From the NCBI GenBank assembly GCA_965198565.1, contig OZ240665.1:1798001-1862000 (forward strand): a DNA stretch of 64,000 nucleotides, in the 5' to 3' direction. This stretch comes from LMUY01 sp965198565. Lineage in GTDB: Bacteria; Pseudomonadota; Alphaproteobacteria; Acetobacterales; Acetobacteraceae. Below, one piece after another: positions 46,290 through 55,057 of the stretch. Under the pieces are notes generated by a model. That model was given only the letters and a program-made list of their open reading frames with translations. It did not search any database and was not told the origin of the DNA. Position 1 is the first letter of the stretch; each line of letters starts with the position of its first letter. A program made the position numbers and the translations under genes.

Positions 46290-46994
46290 ATGACAACCGA
46301 CATCAGCACACAAACATCAGTCCGCATCGCAGGCGAGGTCGATGACAGGAACATCGATCGGTATGAGCTTCTCTCCGCGCGCCGCGCCTTGCGCCTGCTA
46401 AAGCGTAACCTCGGTCACGACCGACTCCATGATCTCGTGCGCGAGGCAATAGCGGAGGGAAATGCGCTCTTTCGCGACCACGTCAGGCGCTCCGACGGCC
46501 AGCAGGCCACGGGCACGATCACCATCGAGGCCTACAACCTGACGGCGGCCGCGTTTTCCAACTGGATGGCTCGGGCCTTCGCGCGGCAAGATGTCCTGAT
46601 CGACGCCCAGCCCGAACACTATCTGATGGATATGGCGGATCCGCATGGCCCGCACGTGGTCGAGACGCTAGGCGATCATGTCGTCGGCTTCTACATGGGG
46701 GGATGGGACGAGAGCAAGGGCGATGGCGACAAACCGGATAGCGACAGACGTCACTCGCTGCTGAAGCTCGATGACGACGGGACGGTGTTCGGCTCCGTAT
46801 CAACCGCGTTCCGCGAAGCTCCTCACGGCATGACGGCCGAACTTTCCGTGACCCTGCCTGCGGCGAGCGCACCAGATGCCATCGAGCAGCACCTGCATCA
46901 CTTCTCAGTCGAGTTCCGAAGCTGGATGCTCATGGCTGCAGCGGAACTCGCGGCCACAACGAACAGCGCGGCGGCTGAGCCATTCGCATCGTGA
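46290..46994 (+). CDS. Protein of unknown function
   Basis: A 234-residue soluble protein not recognised. It begins MTTDISTQTSVRIAGEVDDR, has a helical stretch (RRALRLLKRNLGHDRLHDLV), a central YLMDMADPHGPHVVETLGDH with several His/Asp, and an Ala-rich C-terminal helix. No signal or TM segment is seen. GAGGA lies upstream of the ATG. The longer in-frame extension to 46032 runs through the 13-bp repeats and is not believed. It is divergent from the TetR gene, so it is a candidate target of that regulator. Confidence 0.6.
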   Translation: MTTDISTQTSVRIAGEVDDRNIDRYELLSARRALRLLKRNLGHDRLHDLVREAIAEGNALFRDHVRRSDGQQATGTITIEAYNLTAAAFSNWMARAFARQDVLIDAQPEHYLMDMADPHGPHVVETLGDHVVGFYMGGWDESKGDGDKPDSDRRHSLLKLDDDGTVFGSVSTAFREAPHGMTAELSVTLPAASAPDAIEQHLHHFSVEFRSWMLMAAAELAATTNSAAAEPFAS

Positions 46995-47084
46995 TTGGCG
47001 GTCCGGTCATCATCGCGCCAAAACTGGCCGCAAAGCCATACGCGATTCCCCTCCCCAGAACCGGGCGCATAACCGGGAGAGGGC

Positions 47085-48779
47085 TTATCCCTTGCCGCAG
47101 CAGCTCGGGGCAGGGGAGGGCGCGGTTCGGCGGCAAAGGCACGACGAGGTGATCGGCACGTCCGCTCTCGCTTGTGCCTTTGCCAGCTTACCCCGCAGCA
47201 CACTCAACTCTTCCGACGCGCCGCGCCGCTCCACGCACTCGACCAGTCCGTGCAGCGCCCAGACGTTGTCCGGGTGCTGTATGCAGCGTTGCACCCGGCC
47301 GGACAGGCCGAGGTCGTCGCGATACACCTCCTCCGCCTCGGCGTGCTGGCCCTGTTCCATCAACAGCGCCGCCAAGGCGTGCCGGGGTGGGTGCATCCAG
47401 GCCCAGGGCTCGGTAAACGCCAGATTGTCGTCCAGGTGCACGGTCTGCCGCAGCAGGTCGAAAGCCACCTCGTAGTTGCCCTTGTGATACTCGATCTCGC
47501 CGTGCTGCATCGTCTCGGCGACTGCGAGAATGGCCAAGGCCGGGTTGCTGAGAAAGCGCCGGCTTGGCGGGATGCGCGCGAGGCTTGCCTGTAACAGGCC
47601 GCGTTCGCGCTCCGCCTCGGCGATGTTCTTGAGCGAGGCGTGGGCAACGCCGCGGGCATAGTGATGCATCGCGGTCGAGACGAGGAACAGGGCAGGGTCG
47701 TCCGGCAGCGGGGCATCGATGATCTCCTGCCACCGCCCGAACCGCACCAGGACGTGCATGCTCATCGCGTAATAGCCCTCGGACTGCATCGCGAGCTTCG
47801 GCCGATCCTTCACCGTAAGAATGTCCCTGGTCAGGGTCGCTCGCAGTTTGTCCGCGGCGGCGCGCGCGCCCCGGTATTGGCCGAGGAACATGCAGGTGAA
47901 CATCATCAGATGAAGGTCGTGGCACCTTGCCGTGACATAGAAGTTCATCGACCCGGCATAGGCGGCGTATTTGTCGTCCGCAGTGATGGCCCGCTCACTC
48001 ACCTGTCTGGCCCGCTCGTAGTCGCCGCACAGAACGTAGATGTGGCCCGGCATGTGGTTGAGGTGCCCGGCATCGGGGCAGAGCGTCGCCAGCGCATCCG
48101 CCGACGCCATGGCGCGCTCCGGCTGGTTCGACATTTCCACCGTGTGGATGTGCAGGTGCACGATCGCCGGGTGCTGTGTCCGGCCGGCGGCGTTCGAGAT
48201 CGCAATCGACCGCTCACACACGGCCATCGCCTCGATCGCATCCGAGCCGACCGCTGGGTGCCCGGTCCGGACATCCCACAGCCGTCGCGGCGTCCGCGTG
48301 ATCAGCGCCTCCACGAGCAATGCCATGACGTCGTGGTCGTCTGGATAGCGGTAATACAGCCGCCGCATCGCCGCTGCGTAGTCATCGTCCCAACGGTCGA
48401 ACTCTTCCGGCGAGACGGCGTGCGGTTTCTGGAACCGGGCTGCGAGCGCCTCCACCAACCCGGTCTCGACCGCGGTGGCCGTGTGCGCGAATCGTCTTGC
48501 CTGCTGGATGTGGCCGTTGCTGCGCGCCGTCGCGGCCGCTGCCTCCTGCAAGCCGAGGTCGCGCCAGACGAGGTTGTAGAAAGGCCCGGATCCGTAGGCC
48601 ACACCCCAATGCGCCATCACGCAATGAGGGTCATGGTCGAGCGCCCGCTCGAAGCACTTGACTCCTTCCTCGTGATTGAAGCCGAAACACCAGTTCAGGC
48701 CGAGGTCGAACCAGCGCTGCGCCTCAGCCGATGACGTCGATATAGCGCGGCTGTAGGTCCCTAAATCGAACCGGTCCAT
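47085..48779 (-). CDS. Tetratricopeptide-repeat protein (TTC38-like)
   Basis: A 564-residue all-helical protein. AEAQRWFDLGLNWCFGFNHE then EGVKCFERALDHDPHCVMAH resemble the tetratricopeptide repeat protein 38 group, and TPR-like helices recur along the length (ERAMASADALATLCPDAGHL, GQHAEAEEVYRDDLG). No signal peptide or enzyme motif is seen. Such proteins usually scaffold other proteins. The C-terminus after about residue 540 is Ser/Cys/Pro-rich and may be unstructured. It stands alone on the minus strand. Confidence 0.82.
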   Translation of the reverse strand: MDRFDLGTYSRAISTSSAEAQRWFDLGLNWCFGFNHEEGVKCFERALDHDPHCVMAHWGVAYGSGPFYNLVWRDLGLQEAAAATARSNGHIQQARRFAHTATAVETGLVEALAARFQKPHAVSPEEFDRWDDDYAAAMRRLYYRYPDDHDVMALLVEALITRTPRRLWDVRTGHPAVGSDAIEAMAVCERSIAISNAAGRTQHPAIVHLHIHTVEMSNQPERAMASADALATLCPDAGHLNHMPGHIYVLCGDYERARQVSERAITADDKYAAYAGSMNFYVTARCHDLHLMMFTCMFLGQYRGARAAADKLRATLTRDILTVKDRPKLAMQSEGYYAMSMHVLVRFGRWQEIIDAPLPDDPALFLVSTAMHHYARGVAHASLKNIAEAERERGLLQASLARIPPSRRFLSNPALAILAVAETMQHGEIEYHKGNYEVAFDLLRQTVHLDDNLAFTEPWAWMHPPRHALAALLMEQGQHAEAEEVYRDDLGLSGRVQRCIQHPDNVWALHGLVECVERRGASEELSVLRGKLAKAQARADVPITSSCLCRRTAPSPAPSCCGKG

Positions 48780-49205
48780 GGTCGCACATCCTGAGCAGGG
48801 CCCTGTGATCGGAAGCCTGTCGGAACCATAGCCCTCCGTAGCGCGGCAGGCGATCTAGATCGCTCGCTAGAAACGCAGTAGCGAGGGAGCCTGCGCCAAT
48901 CGACAGCCGGGAGTTTTCCTTGACTGGGTTCTACCCGGTTCTTGGTGCAGGTGACGGTCTTCCTGGCGGCGCTCGCCCGGCAGGTGCAATGGCCAGCCCT
49001 GACCTCGACGCAAACGCAGATGTAAAACGAGGATCGTCATTCCGAGTGATCCCAGGTAGCATACGGGAATGACCGATGGGGGCCAGCAATGAATGCTTGG
49101 CCCTCGCTCGGCTCAGGTCACTGCAAGCGCCTACAGCGACGGAGCCCTCGGCTTGCTGATCTTATGCAGACTGAAACACGGTCGAGTTTGTTCTGAAAGG
49201 TCCGG
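48780..49205. other. Intergenic region between divergent TPR and LLM genes
   Basis: About 425 bp without a supported gene, RNA or clear repeat. AGGTCCGG close to the LLM ATG serves as its ribosome site. No convincing promoter hexamers were found. Confidence 0.5.
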
Positions 49206-50522
49206 ATGAAACGAGAACTACACCTGGTCGGTTACCTCATGGCAGGTCCGAGCTGGCATAATAATGGAAGTTGGCGCCATCCCGACAGCGATGCCGGGCG
49301 CACCCTGGACCCGGCGCGCTACGAACACTTGGCCCAGGTCATGGAGCGCGCCTGCTTCGACGCCCTGTTCTTCGTGGACTTCGCAGGTATACCCGAAGCG
49401 CCCGAGGGCAGGTTCGACGCCGTCGCCCGCTGGGCAGGGCAGATGTGCATGTTGGATCCCATGCAACTCTTGGCAACGATCGCTCGGCGAACGGAGCACA
49501 TCGGCCTGTCGGCCACGATGTCAAGCACAGGCACTAACCCATTCCAGATCGCCCGCGCATTTGCGACCCTCGACCATATCAGCGGTGGCCGGACGGCCTG
49601 GAACGTGGTGACGTCCTCGTTCCCGATGGAGGCTCAGAACCTGGGTCTGGATAGCTTGCCGAGCAAGGATGCGCGCTACGACAAGGCCGATGAGGTGATA
49701 GAGGCCTGCTGCAAGCTTTGGGATAGTTGGCAGCCGGATGCTCTGGTGTTCGACCAGCAGGCAGGCATCTACGCGGATGCGTCAAAGATCAGCTATGCCG
49801 ACTACCAAGGCCGCTACGTCCGCACCCGCGGTCCGCTACCAACTCCGCGAAGCCCTCAAGGCCGTCCCGTCATCATGCAAGCTGGCAGCTCGCCACGGGG
49901 GCGTGACTTCGCCGGTCGCTGGGCGGAAGTCATCTTCACTCATCAGGGTAAGCCGGAGGCCATGCAGGCCTTCTACCGGGACATCAAGGACCGCGTGGTT
50001 CAGCACGGGCGCAACCCCGACCATTGCGCCATCCTCCCGGCCATCGATGTCATCGCCGGCAGAAGCCAAGCGGAAGCGGAGGATTTGGCAGCCAATCTCG
50101 ATGGCTTGGTCAATGCCGAACTCGGCGTGGCGGAAATGTCCATCATCCTAGGACGGAACCTGTCTGCATACCCATTGGACGAGCCGCTTGACCATATCCA
50201 AGGCGCCGCAGCCGTCCAAGGCGTCGCCGATAACCTTCGGGCGGCGGGCGCCTTGGGCCAAGTGACGCTACGAGAGGCCGGACGTCTGTATGGCGTCAAC
50301 CAGATGACCCCCCGTCTCGTGGGGACCGGTCCTGCGATTGCGGACCGCCTGGAGGAAATGTTCGCGAGCCGCTGCTGTGACGGATTCATGATCGTCCCGG
50401 CCGTCAGCCCCAAGGGCTACGAGGATTTCTGCACCCTGGTGGTCCCGGAACTCCAGCGAAGAGGCTTGTTCCGGCGCAACTATGCCGGTCGAACGCTGCG
50501 AGAGAATTTGTTCGGCCTCTGA
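49206..50522 (+). CDS. LLM-class flavin-dependent oxidoreductase
   Basis: A 438-residue luciferase-like monooxygenase. It begins MKRELHLVGYLMAGPSWHNN, has FQIARAFATLDHISGGRTAW and NVVTSSFPMEAQNLG, then YDKADEVIEACCKLWDSWQP and RPVIMQAGSSPRGRDFAGRW. It belongs to the NtaA/SnaA/DszA group, as do the three other LLM genes of the window, but is not adjacent to them. The flavin reductase partner and substrate are unknown. Confidence 0.9.
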   Translation: MKRELHLVGYLMAGPSWHNNGSWRHPDSDAGRTLDPARYEHLAQVMERACFDALFFVDFAGIPEAPEGRFDAVARWAGQMCMLDPMQLLATIARRTEHIGLSATMSSTGTNPFQIARAFATLDHISGGRTAWNVVTSSFPMEAQNLGLDSLPSKDARYDKADEVIEACCKLWDSWQPDALVFDQQAGIYADASKISYADYQGRYVRTRGPLPTPRSPQGRPVIMQAGSSPRGRDFAGRWAEVIFTHQGKPEAMQAFYRDIKDRVVQHGRNPDHCAILPAIDVIAGRSQAEAEDLAANLDGLVNAELGVAEMSIILGRNLSAYPLDEPLDHIQGAAAVQGVADNLRAAGALGQVTLREAGRLYGVNQMTPRLVGTGPAIADRLEEMFASRCCDGFMIVPAVSPKGYEDFCTLVVPELQRRGLFRRNYAGRTLRENLFGL

Positions 50523-50530
50523 CTTCCCAA

Positions 50531-50698
50531 CCCGCCTGCTACCCGGCTGGCGGAACGCAGGACGGCGTGCGGAGTGACCCCATTCTGCTGGCGCCGCCCT
50601 ACGTCGTGTCGTCTGGCGAGATCGACACGATCGTGGACCGCCTCGCCAGCGCCCACCCACGCCGCGTTGACCAGCCTTCGCCCAGACAGCGCCTATGA
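50531..50698 (+). pseudogene. C-terminal fragment of a class-III aminotransferase
   Basis: The frame reads CYPAGGTQDGVRSDPILLAP then PYVVSSGEIDTIVDRLA, the conserved C-terminal end of omega/BioA-type aminotransferases. Nothing upstream of it belongs to such a gene; the LLM gene ends a few bases before. It points to an ancient deletion fused to the LLM terminus. The intact aminotransferase on the opposite strand ends right beside it but is a different subgroup. Confidence 0.6.
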
Positions 50699-51925
50699 TT
50701 ACCGCGCGATGTGGCGGAAACCCGCTTCGGCCGCCTGGAGCGCCGCGTCGATGTCGGCTTCGGTATGGGCGCAGGATAGGAACATGTTGTGCTTGGGGTG
50801 GAAATACGCGCCGTGCCGCAGCGCTTCGGCACAGAAGGCGGAGCCGCGCCGCCATTCGGTGTCGTCGGCGAACAGCACCGTCGGCATCTGCACAGGGCCA
50901 CTCTGGTCGATGCGGACCCCGTGATGCCGCGCCCGCTGCTCCAGCCCGTCGCGCAGCCGCTGCCCCACGGCGCGCATGTGCGCCGGGCCATCCAGCCGGC
51001 GCAGCTCGGTGAGCGTCGCCACCGCCGCCGCCATCGGGACGGAGCCGCACCAGAACGACCCCGTGGTGAACACGCTCGCCGCCGCGGCGCGGAACCGCTC
51101 CGCGCCCGTCACGGCGGCGAGCGCGTGGCCGTTGGCGATCGCCTTGCTCCAGGCTGCCAAGTCCGGCCGCACGCCGAGCGGCTCCCACGAGCCGCCGAGA
51201 TGCAGGCGGAACCCGGCGCGCACGTCGTCCAGAACCAACGCGGCGCCGGTCTCGTCGCACAGGGCGCGGACCCGGCGGGCGAACGCCGCCGTCGGCAACT
51301 CCTGCTTCTGGCCCATGTCGTGGCGAAAGGCAGACACCAGGATCGCGGCCAGGTCGCCGCCGGCCTGTTCCACCGCCGCTTCCAGGCTGGCGATGTCGTT
51401 GTAGGTGAAATACAGCAGGTGCGCTCGGTCCTCCGCCGTGACCCCGGCGACGCTGGGCGAGCACCAGGGCACCGCGCCATGATAGGCGCCGCGGGCGAGG
51501 AGCACCTTGCGCCGCCCCGTCTCGGCGCGGGCCACGGTTACGCAGGTGGTGGTGGCGTCGGTGCCGTTCTTGCCGAACAGGCACCAGTCGGCATGCGGCA
51601 CCAGGCTGACCAGCAGCTCGGCCAACTCGACCAGCACGGGGGCGGGGCCGTTCATGCAGTCGCCCAGCGCCGCCTGCTCGCGCACCGCCGCCTCCACCGC
51701 CGGGTGCTGGTGGCCCAGCACGACAGGGCCCCAGGAACACATCAGGTCGACGAACACGCGCCCGTCCACGTCGTATAGGTGGCAGCCCGCCGCGCGGGCG
51801 TAGAATTGCGGGTAGCCCTCCGGCAGCTTGGCAGCGTCGAGATGCCCCCACAGCCCGCCGGGGATGACCTGCGCCGCCCGTTGCCGCAGCGTGGCGTCGC
51901 GCGAGTTCGCGAGTGCCTGGGTCAT
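50699..51925 (-). CDS. Class-III aminotransferase (glutamate-1-semialdehyde aminomutase-like)
   Basis: A 408-residue PLP enzyme. The start is MTQALANSRDATLRQRAAQV, with the cofactor-entry region FGKNGTDATTTCVTVARAET, conserved Asp in LVLDDVRAGFRLH, and the PLP lysine in AAWSKAIANGHALAAV. It moves an amino group between a donor and a keto compound, or shifts it within a molecule. The chosen ATG at 51925 is three bases from the amidase stop. The frame continues upstream only as an amidase shadow. With the amidase it forms a minus-strand pair divergent from SBP genes, fitting hydrolysis of an amide then transamination of the amine. Confidence 0.9.
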   Translation of the reverse strand: MTQALANSRDATLRQRAAQVIPGGLWGHLDAAKLPEGYPQFYARAAGCHLYDVDGRVFVDLMCSWGPVVLGHQHPAVEAAVREQAALGDCMNGPAPVLVELAELLVSLVPHADWCLFGKNGTDATTTCVTVARAETGRRKVLLARGAYHGAVPWCSPSVAGVTAEDRAHLLYFTYNDIASLEAAVEQAGGDLAAILVSAFRHDMGQKQELPTAAFARRVRALCDETGAALVLDDVRAGFRLHLGGSWEPLGVRPDLAAWSKAIANGHALAAVTGAERFRAAAASVFTTGSFWCGSVPMAAAVATLTELRRLDGPAHMRAVGQRLRDGLEQRARHHGVRIDQSGPVQMPTVLFADDTEWRRGSAFCAEALRHGAYFHPKHNMFLSCAHTEADIDAALQAAEAGFRHIAR

Positions 51926-51927
51926 GC

Positions 51928-53361
51928 TCAGGCGAAGGCCGGCCGGCGGCCTGCCCAGGGCCGGTCTTCCTCGAGCAGCGCGCAGAGCCGCAGCACCGCG
52001 GCGTCCGACCACCAGGGCCCGATGATCTGAGTGCTGGTCGGCAGCCCGCCCGCGTCCCAGCCGGATGGCACGACGGCGGCCGGGTGCCCCGTGAGATTGA
52101 ACGGGTAGGCGTAGGACGTCCAACCCTGCCGCGTGATGCCGCATTTCACGCCGTTGACCACCACCTCGTCCCAGGCCACGTCGAAATCGGCGGGCAGGGC
52201 GGTGCGGCTCAGCGCCGGCGTGACGAGGAAGTCGTAGCGCTCGAACAGTCGCGTGACCGCGTGATACAGCCGGGTGCGCGCCATCTGCGCCTGGCGGTAC
52301 TCCAGCAGGCTGAACTTGCTGCCGCGGTCGATGAAGGCGCGCAATGTCGGGTCCATGCGGTCGCCCCACTCGGCCACTTTGTCGGCGAAGCTGGCGTAGA
52401 AGTTGGCGACATAGACGATCCGCCCGGGAAATTCGTTCCAGTCGATCGCGTCCGTCACCTCCTCCACCTCGGCGCCGCGCGCGGCCAGGGCGGCGGCGGA
52501 GTGGCGCATGGCGGCCTCCATCTCCCCATCGAGCTGCGGGTTGGCGGCGAGGCGGATGACGCCGATGCGCACGCCGTGCAAGTGGGGGCCGACCAGCCGC
52601 GTGGGGATGCCGTCGGGCGCCGGGTTCAGCCCCCACGGGTCGGCCGTGTCGGGGCCGCGCAAGGCGGCGAACATCAGCGCGGCGTCGGCCACCGTCCGCG
52701 TCATCGGCCCGGCGGAGACATTGTTGCCGAAGATCTCCTTCGACTCCTGCAACGGCACCGCACCCGTGGTGGGTTTCAGCCCGACCACGCCGCAGCACGC
52801 CGCCGGGATGCGGACCGACCCGGCGCCATCCGAGCCGAGATGCAGCGGGCCGATGCCAAGCGCCGCCGCCACTCCGGCGCCGCCGCTGGACCCGCCGGAG
52901 CTGTGCCGCAGGTCCCACGGGTTGCGGGTGGTGCCGAAGCTCGGGCTGTCGGTGATGCCCTTGTTGCCGAACTCGGGCGTCGTCGTCTTGCCGACCAGCA
53001 CGGCGCCGGCCGCTTTCAGCCGTGCAACCAGCACGTCATCCTGCTGCGGCACGTTGCCGAGGTGCATGGCGGAGCCGTAGGCGGTGCGCACGCCCTTGGT
53101 CGCGAACAGATCCTTCACCGTCATCGGCAGGCCGTGCAGCGGGCCGAGCGCGCCCCCGTCCATCACCGCCTGCTCCGCCGCTCGCGCCCCCGCCATGGCC
53201 TGATCGGCGCACAGCGTGGCGAACATGTTGCAGCGGGGCTGCTGCGCCTCGGCATGGGACAGCACCGCCGCCATGTACTCGACGGGGGACAGCGCGCGCT
53301 TACGGATCAGCGCCGCAGCCTGGGTTGCCGGCATGAACAGCAGATCGGTCTCGGCCGGCAT
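51928..53361 (-). CDS. Amidase (amidase-signature family)
   Basis: About 477 residues. The Ser-cisSer-Lys triad is visible: Lys in PMTVKDLFATKGVRTAYGS, cis-Ser and nucleophile in HSSGGSSGGAGVAAALG, and GSDGAGSVRIPAACCG. It hydrolyses amides in the cytoplasm. The start at 53361 (MPAETDLLF) has GGAG upstream; in-frame alternatives are 53379 and 53388, with no ribosome site. It is divergent from an SBP gene and adjacent to an aminotransferase. It is paralogous to the plus-strand amidase at 55058. Confidence 0.9.
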   Translation of the reverse strand: MPAETDLLFMPATQAAALIRKRALSPVEYMAAVLSHAEAQQPRCNMFATLCADQAMAGARAAEQAVMDGGALGPLHGLPMTVKDLFATKGVRTAYGSAMHLGNVPQQDDVLVARLKAAGAVLVGKTTTPEFGNKGITDSPSFGTTRNPWDLRHSSGGSSGGAGVAAALGIGPLHLGSDGAGSVRIPAACCGVVGLKPTTGAVPLQESKEIFGNNVSAGPMTRTVADAALMFAALRGPDTADPWGLNPAPDGIPTRLVGPHLHGVRIGVIRLAANPQLDGEMEAAMRHSAAALAARGAEVEEVTDAIDWNEFPGRIVYVANFYASFADKVAEWGDRMDPTLRAFIDRGSKFSLLEYRQAQMARTRLYHAVTRLFERYDFLVTPALSRTALPADFDVAWDEVVVNGVKCGITRQGWTSYAYPFNLTGHPAAVVPSGWDAGGLPTSTQIIGPWWSDAAVLRLCALLEEDRPWAGRRPAFA

Positions 53362-53474
53362 CGGCATCTCCAAGGTCATGCGCAGCACGGGTAACAGTTG
53401 CGCAGTAGCAGCATAGCCCCTTTAACTAATGCTGCTCAACGATGGCTCCCGGCATCACCGGGTCTGGAGGTCAG

Positions 53475-55046
53475 ATGGCGTGCCGGAACGGGACAGGCTT
53501 GCGGCGTCTGATGCTGGGTCTGGCCTGCCTCGCCTTGGCCGCTACGCAGGCCCACGCGCAGAAGACCGTCACCGCCGTGCTGGAATCCGAGGTCGTGACC
53601 TTGGACCCGCATTTCACCACCGCCTACATCACCCGCACCTTCGACTACCTGGTGTTCGACACGCTGTTCTCCGCCGATTCCGAGTACAAGATCCATCCGC
53701 AGATGGTGCAGAGCTACACCGTCTCCGACGACAAGCTGACCTGGAGCTTCACGCTGCGCGACGGGCTGAAATGGCACGATGGCGGGCCGGTCACGCCCGC
53801 CGACTGCATCGCCTCGCTCAAGCGCTGGGGCCCGCGGGACGGCATGGGCCGGCTGCTGATGGCCGCGACCGACACGATGGACGTGACGGGTGAAAAGAGC
53901 TTCAGCATCCACCTCAAGGAGCCGTTTCCGCTGATGCTGGAGGCGCTCGGCAAGCCCAGCTCGATCGTGCCGTTCATGATCCCGGAACGCCTGGCGCGCA
54001 CGCCGGGCGACCAGAAGATCACCGAGATGGACGGGTCGGGGCCGTTCATCTTCCGCGCCGACCTGTGGCGGCCGGGCGACAGCATGGTGCTGGACCGCAA
54101 CCCGAACTACGTGCCGCGGGACGAGCCGCCCGACTTCCTGGCCGGCGGCAAGAAGGTCAACATCGACCGGCTGGTGCTGAAGGTGATCTCGGACGCGTCC
54201 ACCCAGGCGCAGGCGCTGCTCGCCGGCGAGATCGACTACCTGCAATACGCCCCATTCGACTGGGTCGACCGGCTACAGCATGACGGCGGCCTGAAGGTGA
54301 TCGGCTTCGGCGGGCTGCAGATGTTCCAGGGCAACTACCGCGTGAACGCCGCCAGCGGGCCGTTCAGCGACCCGGCGGTGCGCCGCGTGCTGTGGAAGCT
54401 GGTGGATCAGGCCGCGGTGCAGCAGGCCATCGGCATCCCGCCGGAAGACTACGTAAAGGTGTGCCGCTCGTTCTGGATGTGCAACACGCCGCTGAGCACG
54501 GATGCCGGCAGCAGCGCCGCGCAGTACTCGATCGAGGCGGCGAAGGCGGAGCTGAAGCAGACCGGCTACAAGGGCGAGCCCGTCGTCATGCTGGTCGCGA
54601 GCGACAACGGCGTCACGTCGGCGGCTGGCACCGTGCTGGCCGACAGCCTGAAGCAGGCCGGGTTCACCGTCGACATGCAGAGCATGGATTGGGGCACCGT
54701 GCTGGTCCGCCGCGCCCGCAAGGAGGGGTGGAGCATCTTCCCGGTGTATTCGTCAGGCTTCGACCAGGGCTCGCCGCTGACGCATTTCTACGTGGTCAAC
54801 AACTGCGTCGACTATGCCGGCTGGAGTTGCGACCCCCGCGCGACGCCTCTGCTGGCGGAGTTCGCCAAGGCGGGGACGCTGGGGGAGCGCCGGCGGATCG
54901 CGGCGCAGATCCAGGAGGCGGAGTACGACAGCGTCCCCTCCGTCATGTGGGGGCAGTTTACCGAGCCAGCCGCTTATAGCCGGCGGCTGACCGGGCTGGT
55001 GGAATCGAGCATTCCCGTGTTCTGGGGCGTGGACCGCGCGAAGTAG
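53475..55046 (+). CDS. ABC transporter substrate-binding protein, family 5
   Basis: A 523-residue secreted protein. The signal is MACRNGTGLRRLMLGLACLA with cleavage at AHAQ. The mature pattern is VVTLDPHFTTAYITRTFDYL, then TLRDGLKWHDGGPVTPADCI. The start at 53475 has GGAGGTC. It lies between two amidase genes and is similar to the SBP at 56507. No permease or ATPase of the peptide type is nearby, so it either supplies a distant transporter or acts as a periplasmic receptor. Confidence 0.9.
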   Translation: MACRNGTGLRRLMLGLACLALAATQAHAQKTVTAVLESEVVTLDPHFTTAYITRTFDYLVFDTLFSADSEYKIHPQMVQSYTVSDDKLTWSFTLRDGLKWHDGGPVTPADCIASLKRWGPRDGMGRLLMAATDTMDVTGEKSFSIHLKEPFPLMLEALGKPSSIVPFMIPERLARTPGDQKITEMDGSGPFIFRADLWRPGDSMVLDRNPNYVPRDEPPDFLAGGKKVNIDRLVLKVISDASTQAQALLAGEIDYLQYAPFDWVDRLQHDGGLKVIGFGGLQMFQGNYRVNAASGPFSDPAVRRVLWKLVDQAAVQQAIGIPPEDYVKVCRSFWMCNTPLSTDAGSSAAQYSIEAAKAELKQTGYKGEPVVMLVASDNGVTSAAGTVLADSLKQAGFTVDMQSMDWGTVLVRRARKEGWSIFPVYSSGFDQGSPLTHFYVVNNCVDYAGWSCDPRATPLLAEFAKAGTLGERRRIAAQIQEAEYDSVPSVMWGQFTEPAAYSRRLTGLVESSIPVFWGVDRAK

Positions 55047-55057
55047 GGGGGGCCGAA

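Noticed and set aside
45917..46313. Minus-strand frames upstream of the unknown gene
   Set aside because: They cross the TetR operator and 13-bp repeats and show no recognisable domain.
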